From the NCBI GenBank assembly GCA_041588495.1, contig JBFGWM010000027.1, forward strand, positions 1-18,420: a stretch of DNA of 18,420 nucleotides, read 5' to 3'. Source of the DNA: JBFGWM01 sp041588495 (GTDB lineage: Bacteria; Pseudomonadota; Gammaproteobacteria; Pseudomonadales; JBFGWM01). Positions within the stretch are counted from its first letter, which is position 1. Each line of letters opens with the position of its first letter. Positions 13,903 through 18,420 of this stretch are shown piece after piece. Below the pieces are notes generated by a model. That model was not told the DNA's origin. It searched no databases and worked only from the letters and a program-made list of their open reading frames with translations. Both the position numbers and the translations under genes were made by a program.

Positions 13903-15003
13903 ATGAAGAGATCCAGGGACACGGAGACCGCACCTACCGCGAGGATCCTGGTGGCGGGCCTGCTGCTGGGCCTGGCCGCTTGCGCCGCACAGGAGCAACC
14001 CGCGGTCAAGCCGCCGCCGCCCGCCGCCAAGCCCTCACCGGAAGAACGCAACGCCGCGGCGATCGCGGAACCCGTGACCACCACGGAGAAGGTGCGGATC
14101 TATCGTTATCCCACCGTGGATCGCTATCGCACGCAAAAGCTCGAGGTTCGCGATATCACGTTCTTCGACGTGTCCGATTCCGAGCAGGTGACCAACAGCG
14201 ACGCCCACGAGTTCGCGCCGTCGCCCTCGCCGGACGGTGCGCGGGTCCTGGTCAGCGTGGAAACCGGTGACGGCAACCCGCGGGACAGCCGCCTCGCGCT
14301 GGTCGATCCCGCGCGGCGCAGCGTGGTCGGCACCCTGGGGACCGCCGGCGCACAGGCTGACTGGTTCCCCGACGGGCGCCGCATCGTGTTCCTCGATACC
14401 GAGCGCAAGCGCCTGGCCTACACCGAGGTGGATCGCCCGTCCGACCGCAGGTTCGCGCGCTGGACCCTGGTCGGGAATGACGGATCCCCCGCGGTTTCGC
14501 CCGATGGCAGCAGGATCGCCTTCGAGACCCGGTCCGCGGGTTCGAGTCGCCTGCAGATCCTGGAGTCCGGTGATTCCTCCGCCAGCTCCCTGGGCGAGGG
14601 CGCGGCCCCCGAATGGCACCCGGACGGCAGGCGGATCGTCTTTCACCGCGCCGAGGGCCAGTGGAACCAGATCTACACCATGGACCTCGGCGACCGCCGC
14701 GCGCGGCGCCTGACCCGGGTTCCGTTCAATGCCTGGAACGCGAGCTATTCGCCCGATGGCCAGTGGATCGCGTTCAGCGGTGATCCCGACGGTGCGGCCG
14801 ATATCTACATCATGGCCGCGGACGGCACCGGCATGCGGCGCCTGACCCGTGGCTCGTCCGCAGAGCACTCCCCGGCCTGGTCGGTGGACGGCTACATCTA
14901 CTTCGCCAGTGATGCCAGGCAGCGCGCCGATTCCGACGTCACCAACATCTGGCGCCTGAAGCCGGACGGCATCAGTGTTGCCAGCCGCGGCGTGGCCCGC
15001 TGA
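13903..15003 (+). CDS. TolB-like PD40 beta-propeller lipoprotein
   Basis: A protein of 366 residues. The signal sequence ARILVAGLLLGLAAC carries a lipobox L-A-A before Cys27, followed by a Pro/Ala/Lys-rich linker. Six PD40 repeats begin near residues 105, 155, 198, 237, 281 and 326 (SPSPDGARVLV, WFPDGRRIVF, AVSPDGSRIAF, EWHPDGRRIVF, SYSPDGQWIAF, AWSVDGYIYF), about 45 residues apart, which suggests a complete six-bladed propeller like that of TolB. It lacks TolB's N-terminal domain, and no tolQRA or pal is nearby, so it is not the Tol-Pal TolB. The repeats probably mediate protein contact in the periplasm. ATG 13903 follows a purine-rich site (AAGGAAGGGG, 13891-13900); longer open-frame versions upstream overlap the previous gene. 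Confidence 0.85.
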   Translation: MKRSRDTETAPTARILVAGLLLGLAACAAQEQPAVKPPPPAAKPSPEERNAAAIAEPVTTTEKVRIYRYPTVDRYRTQKLEVRDITFFDVSDSEQVTNSDAHEFAPSPSPDGARVLVSVETGDGNPRDSRLALVDPARRSVVGTLGTAGAQADWFPDGRRIVFLDTERKRLAYTEVDRPSDRRFARWTLVGNDGSPAVSPDGSRIAFETRSAGSSRLQILESGDSSASSLGEGAAPEWHPDGRRIVFHRAEGQWNQIYTMDLGDRRARRLTRVPFNAWNASYSPDGQWIAFSGDPDGAADIYIMAADGTGMRRLTRGSSAEHSPAWSVDGYIYFASDARQRADSDVTNIWRLKPDGISVASRGVAR

Positions 15004-15150
15004 AGGGACCTGCGCACGCCCCCGGCCGGGTCCTTGATCCGCCTCATCTCCCGGTAACCGCGAAGCGGATGCGGTGCGCCACGGGGCCCGTTGGGGTGGC
15101 CCGCGGTTGTCGGTCAGTTATTCCCCACCGCAGCGCGGTGCGTGACTGAA

Positions 15151-15167
15151 GGAAAATATCAATTTCC
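15151..15167. promoter_or_regulatory. A/T-rich imperfect palindrome, possible operator
   Basis: GGAAA (15151-15155) and TTTCC (15163-15167) flank a 7-base A/T-rich centre (ATATCAA). It stands out in GC-rich DNA upstream of fadB. An operator role is inferred from its shape and place only; I could not match it to a known FadR, PsrA or TetR-type site. Confidence 0.3.
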
Positions 15168-15263
15168 GGGCCTATCCCCATGTTCCCGGTCAGATTCCTG
15201 CCGGCGCCGCGCGAATGCCGCCGGGCAGGGCCCCGCGCGAGCCGGTGGTCTTCCCGCAATTCA

Positions 15264-15292
15264 TTGACAAATCGCGTATTTTCACCGATGTT
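15264..15292 (+). promoter_or_regulatory. Candidate sigma-70 promoter of fadBA
   Basis: A perfect -35 hexamer TTGACA (15264-15269) is followed after 17 bases by GATGTT (15287-15292), which matches 3 of 6 positions of the -10 consensus. Transcription would begin near 15299 with a leader of about 114 bases. The strong -35 and weak -10 would suit an activated or repressible promoter. Confidence 0.45.
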
Positions 15293-15412
15293 TTCTGACT
15301 CGCCACGGCGTTTGTACGAGCGCCGGAAACGCGCCGCGCATGCGCGCGACCCGGGTGACCGAACCACAAGAACGCATTCATCCAGACAACCTGACAGAGC
15401 GGAGAAGCCTGC

Positions 15413-17560
15413 ATGATTTACAAGGGCAAAGCGATCACTGTGAAGGACATCGGTGACGGAATCGCCGAACTCAACTTCGACCTCCAGGGAGAGTCCGTCA
15501 ACAAGTTCAACGCGCTGACCCTGGAAGAACTCGGGAAGGCGGCAGAGAAGCTGGCCAAGGAGAAAAAGATCAAGGGCTGCGTGGTGACCAGCGGCAAGCC
15601 GGTATTCATTGTCGGCGCCGACATCACCGAGTTCACCGACCTGTTCGCACTGCCCGAGAAAGACCTGATCGGCTGGGTCGAGAAGGCCAACCTGGTCTTC
15701 AACCAGGTCGAGGACCTGCCGTTCCCGACCGTGACCGCGATCAACGGCATTGCCCTGGGCGGCGGCTTCGAAATGTGCCTGTCCACCGATTACCGGGTGA
15801 TGTCCAGCAGGGCCAAGGTTGGTCTGCCGGAAGTGAAGCTGGGCCTGTTCCCGGGCTTCGGCGGCACCGTGCGCCTGCCGCGGGTGATCGGCGCGGACAA
15901 TGCCATCGAGTGGATCTGTGCCGGCAAGGAGCACCGTCCCGACGCCGCCCTCAAGGTGGGCGCGGTGGACGCCGTGGTCGAACCGGACAAGCTGATGGAT
16001 GCCGCCAAGAAGATGCTGGCCCAGTGCATCGAGGGCAAGCTGGACTGGAAGGAAAAGCGCCAGGAGAAACTGGTCAAGCTGAACCTGAACCAGATGGAAA
16101 GCATGATGACCTTCGAGACCTCGAAGGCCTTCGTCGCCGGCCAGGCGGGTCCCAACTACCCGGCCCCGGTCACCGCCATCAAGGCGATGCAGAAGCACGC
16201 GACGATGGACCGCGAAAAGGCCCTCGCCGTCGAGGCCGAGAACTTCGTGAAGATGGCCAAGACCCCGGTCTCGGCCAGTCTCATTGGTCTGTTCCTCAAC
16301 GACCAGGAACTCAAGCACAAGGCCAAGAAACTGCAGCCCAAGGCCCGCGAGGTCAAGCAGGCGGCGGTACTCGGCGCCGGCATCATGGGTGGCGGCATCG
16401 CCTACCAGTCGGCGTACAAGGGCACGCCCATCCTCATGAAGGACATCGCCGAGCCGGCCCTGCAACTGGGCCTGACCGAGGCCACCAAGCTGCTCGACAA
16501 GCTGGCCAGCAAGGGCCGCATCGACAACCGCAAGCTGGCCGAGACCCTGGCCATGATCCGGCCCACCCTGAGCTACGGTGACTTCGGTACGGTCGACCTC
16601 GTGGTCGAGGCGGTGGTCGAGAACCCCAAGGTCAAGAAGGCCGTGCTGGCGGAACTCGAGGATCAGGTGGGCGAGGACACGATCCTCACCTCCAACACCT
16701 CGACGATCTCCATCACCCACCTTGCGGAGGATCTCAAGCGTCCGGAGAACTTCTGCGGCATGCACTTCTTCAACCCGGTGCACATGATGCCCCTGGTCGA
16801 GGTGATCCGTGGTGAGAAATCCAGCGAGGAGGCGATCGCCACCACCGTGGCCTACGCCACGGCCATGGGCAAGAACCCGATCGTGGTCAACGACTGCCCG
16901 GGCTTCCTCGTCAACCGGATCCTGTTCCCGTACTTCGCGGGCTTCAACCTGCTGCTCAACCACGGGGCGGACTTCCCGCGCATCGACAAGCTGATGGAGC
17001 GTTTCGGCTGGCCGATGGGCCCGGCCTACCTGCTCGACGTGGTCGGCATCGACACCGCCCACCACGCCCGCGAGGTGATGGCGGAGGGCTTCCCGGACCG
17101 TATGAAGGATCCCAACCGCAACGCGCTGGACGTCATGTACGAGGCCGAGCGCTACGGGCAGAAGAACAAGAAGGGCTTCTACGTCTACGAGGAAGACAAG
17201 CGCGGCAAGCCGAAGAAGGTGCTCGACGATTCCGTCTACGGCATGATCAAGCCGGTCATCGTCGAGGAGCGGGAACTGACCGACGAGCAGATCATCGAAC
17301 GGATGATGGTCCCCTTGTGCATCGAGACCGTACGCTGCCTGGAGGACAACATCGTCGACGATCCCTCCGAGGCCGACATGGGTCTCATCTACGGTATCGG
17401 CTTCCCTCCGTTCCGCGGCGGCGCCCTGCGCTACATCGATTCCTTCGGCATGGAGGAATTCTGTCGGATCGCTGACCAGTACGCGGACCTCGGTCCCCTG
17501 TACCATCCGACCGACAAGATGCGCGACATGGCGAAGAAGGGCGACAAGTACTTCGGTTAA
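15413..17560 (+). CDS. fadB: Fatty acid oxidation complex alpha subunit (enoyl-CoA hydratase / 3-hydroxyacyl-CoA dehydrogenase)
   Basis: A protein of 715 residues, close to the E. coli FadB length. Residues 1-190 are the hydratase/isomerase domain with IVGADITEF and NGIALGGGFEM; the catalytic glutamates are Glu120 and Glu140, matching E. coli 119 and 139 shifted by one. The NAD-binding dehydrogenase begins near 316 with AAVLGAGIMGGGIAYQSA. Its catalytic pair is His451 (MHFFNPVHMMPLVE) and Glu463 (EVIRG), again one beyond E. coli. The C-terminal helical domains run from about 497 to the end. It hydrates 2-enoyl-CoA and oxidises 3-hydroxyacyl-CoA in a complex with FadA. GGAG (15401-15404) is 8 bases before ATG 15413. 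fadA follows after 30 bases, so the two form an operon. Regulation is likely by a fatty-acid-responsive repressor, but no known operator is identified. Confidence 0.97.
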   Translation: MIYKGKAITVKDIGDGIAELNFDLQGESVNKFNALTLEELGKAAEKLAKEKKIKGCVVTSGKPVFIVGADITEFTDLFALPEKDLIGWVEKANLVFNQVEDLPFPTVTAINGIALGGGFEMCLSTDYRVMSSRAKVGLPEVKLGLFPGFGGTVRLPRVIGADNAIEWICAGKEHRPDAALKVGAVDAVVEPDKLMDAAKKMLAQCIEGKLDWKEKRQEKLVKLNLNQMESMMTFETSKAFVAGQAGPNYPAPVTAIKAMQKHATMDREKALAVEAENFVKMAKTPVSASLIGLFLNDQELKHKAKKLQPKAREVKQAAVLGAGIMGGGIAYQSAYKGTPILMKDIAEPALQLGLTEATKLLDKLASKGRIDNRKLAETLAMIRPTLSYGDFGTVDLVVEAVVENPKVKKAVLAELEDQVGEDTILTSNTSTISITHLAEDLKRPENFCGMHFFNPVHMMPLVEVIRGEKSSEEAIATTVAYATAMGKNPIVVNDCPGFLVNRILFPYFAGFNLLLNHGADFPRIDKLMERFGWPMGPAYLLDVVGIDTAHHAREVMAEGFPDRMKDPNRNALDVMYEAERYGQKNKKGFYVYEEDKRGKPKKVLDDSVYGMIKPVIVEERELTDEQIIERMMVPLCIETVRCLEDNIVDDPSEADMGLIYGIGFPPFRGGALRYIDSFGMEEFCRIADQYADLGPLYHPTDKMRDMAKKGDKYFG

Positions 17561-17590
17561 TCAGAGAATTCATCACAGGAGCTGACACAC

Positions 17591-18420
17591 ATGGCAGTCC
17601 AACCTCTTCCCAACGACCCGGTGGTGGTCGATTTCGTGCGTTCCCCGATGGGACGCTCCAAGGGCGGCGCGTTCCGCAACGTGCGTGCCGAGGACATTTC
17701 CGCGAACCTGATCGACGCGCTGTTCGATCGCAACCCGGACGTCAAGCCGGCGGACACCGAGGACGTCATCTGGGGTTGCGTCAACCAGACCCTGGAGCAG
17801 GGCTGGAACATCGCCCGCATGGCCTCCCTGCTGACGCAGATTCCGCACACCTCGGGTGGGCAGACGGTGAGCCGCCTGTGCGGGTCCTCCATGTCCGCGC
17901 TGCATACCGCCGCGCTCTCGATCATGGGCAACCAGGGCGACCAGTTCGTTATCGGCGGGGTGGAGCACATGGGCCACGTCGGCATGATGCACGGCGTCGA
18001 CCCCAACCCGCGCCTCAGCAAGTACGCGGCGAAAGCGTCGGGCATGATGGGCCTGACCGCCGAGATGCTGGGCAAGATTCACGGCATCAAGCGCGAGGAC
18101 CAGGACGCCTTCGGCGCCCGTTCCCACGCCCGCGCCCACGACGCCACGGTCAGCGGCCGCTTCAAGAACGAGATCGTGCCGATGGAAGGGCACGATGAGC
18201 TCGGCGTCCGGGTGCTGATCGAGCAGGACGAGACCATCCGCCCGGAGACCACGGTGGAAAGCCTCAGCCAGCTGCGCCCGGTGTTCGATCCCAAGAGCGG
18301 GACCATCACCGCGGGTACCGCGTCGCAGATCTCTGACGGCGCCTCGGCCATGCTGGTCATGTCCAAGGCCAAGGCGGACGCCCTCGGCCTCAAGCCCATG
18401 GCGCGCATCGTCGGCATGGC
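17591..18420 (+). CDS. fadA: Acetyl-CoA acyltransferase (3-ketoacyl-CoA thiolase), 3' end outside window
   Basis: The first 276 codons of a thiolase of about 390 residues; the frame is still open at the last base. It starts MAVQPLPNDPVVVDFVRSPMGRSKGGAFRNVRAED. The nucleophilic cysteine is Cys97 in SRLCGSSMSALHTAA; IGGVEHMGHVGM and GTITAGTASQISDGASAML are the next thiolase signatures. The catalytic His and second Cys near the C-terminus lie beyond the window. The enzyme cleaves 3-ketoacyl-CoA with CoA to acetyl-CoA and a shortened acyl-CoA, as the beta subunit of the FadB complex. AGGAG (17577-17581) is 9 bases before ATG 17591. The 30-base gap after fadB fits a two-gene operon. Confidence 0.97.
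   Translation, partial: MAVQPLPNDPVVVDFVRSPMGRSKGGAFRNVRAEDISANLIDALFDRNPDVKPADTEDVIWGCVNQTLEQGWNIARMASLLTQIPHTSGGQTVSRLCGSSMSALHTAALSIMGNQGDQFVIGGVEHMGHVGMMHGVDPNPRLSKYAAKASGMMGLTAEMLGKIHGIKREDQDAFGARSHARAHDATVSGRFKNEIVPMEGHDELGVRVLIEQDETIRPETTVESLSQLRPVFDPKSGTITAGTASQISDGASAMLVMSKAKADALGLKPMARIVGM

Larger units (their letters stand above)
15004..15412. other. 409-base intergenic region upstream of fadBA
   Basis: No gene is supported. A 78-codon frame (15180-15416) is Arg-rich, unlike any family I know, and includes the candidate fadB promoter, so it is treated as non-coding. The region contains a small stem (CACCGC 15126-15131 / GCGGTG 15135-15140), an A/T-rich quasi-palindrome at 15151-15167 and a -35-like box at 15264. 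No T-tract terminator for the preceding gene is evident. Confidence 0.55.

Noticed and set aside
15180..15416. 78-codon frame whose stop overlaps the fadB start codon as ATGA
   Set aside because: The overlap looks like translational coupling, but the translation is Arg-rich without a fold, no clear ribosome site precedes it, and the best fadB promoter lies inside it. A leader peptide cannot be fully excluded.
15044..17506. Open frame of about 820 codons on the - strand opposite fadB
   Set aside because: It mirrors fadB, whose domains and catalytic residues are all intact. Its translation is low-complexity, rich in His, Asp, Gly and Leu, as expected for the antisense of GC-biased codons.
1..18420. 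Mobile elements, CRISPR arrays, toxin-antitoxin or defence genes, tRNA or rRNA genes
   Set aside because: I looked for transposase motifs, terminal inverted repeats, regularly spaced repeats and tRNA-like cloverleaf ends and saw none. The window reads as a stable chromosomal region.

Overview
The window is GC-rich chromosomal DNA from a bacterium, most likely a gammaproteobacterium. I infer this from the pilZ-tatD pair, a DUF1285 protein, a FadB-type two-domain fatty acid oxidation protein followed by FadA, an ETF:quinone oxidoreductase with the ...GGPNYPNM C-terminus seen in proteobacterial homologues, and a UspA-type stress protein. I cannot name a genus. There are 18 protein genes. The first and last are cut by the window edges. 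I see no RNA genes, IS elements, phage genes or CRISPR arrays.

Layout: (1) 1-1084, + strand: the end of a PilZ-domain gene, then tatD. (2) 1120-3322: a fold-type I PLP enzyme (class V aminotransferase family, - strand) diverging from a MoaA-type radical SAM enzyme. (3) 3484-6150, + strand: a protein made of two receiver domains, a DUF4823-like lipoprotein with a long helical insertion, and a DUF1285 protein. (4) 6143-8636, - strand: a solitary periplasmic solute-binding-like protein and the ETF:ubiquinone oxidoreductase. (5) 9024-10699, + strand: etfB-etfA, overlapping by 4 bases and closed by a strong intrinsic terminator. (6) 10866-15003: an LEA-2 lipoprotein, an unrecognised cysteine-containing protein, a UspA protein (- strand), a small membrane-anchored protein, a small secreted protein and a TolB-like six-repeat lipoprotein. 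(7) 15413-18420, + strand: fadB and the first two thirds of fadA.

The clear functional theme is fatty acid beta-oxidation and its electron outlet. FadB and FadA carry out the hydratase, dehydrogenase and thiolase steps. ETF (EtfA/EtfB) takes electrons from acyl-CoA dehydrogenases, and ETF-QO passes them to the quinone pool. The etfBA and ETF-QO genes diverge from one 387-base intergenic region that carries promoter-like elements on both strands. No acyl-CoA dehydrogenase gene lies in the window. A second loose theme is the envelope: three predicted lipoproteins, two other predicted exported proteins and one membrane-anchored protein lie between 4525 and 15003.

I did not find a convincing new multi-gene system. 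The best leads are single genes: the tandem-receiver protein without an output domain, the cysteine/histidine-containing protein at 11427-12131, and the DUF4823-like lipoprotein interrupted by about 100 charged residues. Many long open frames opposite fadB, ETF-QO and other genes are codon-bias shadows and were left out.
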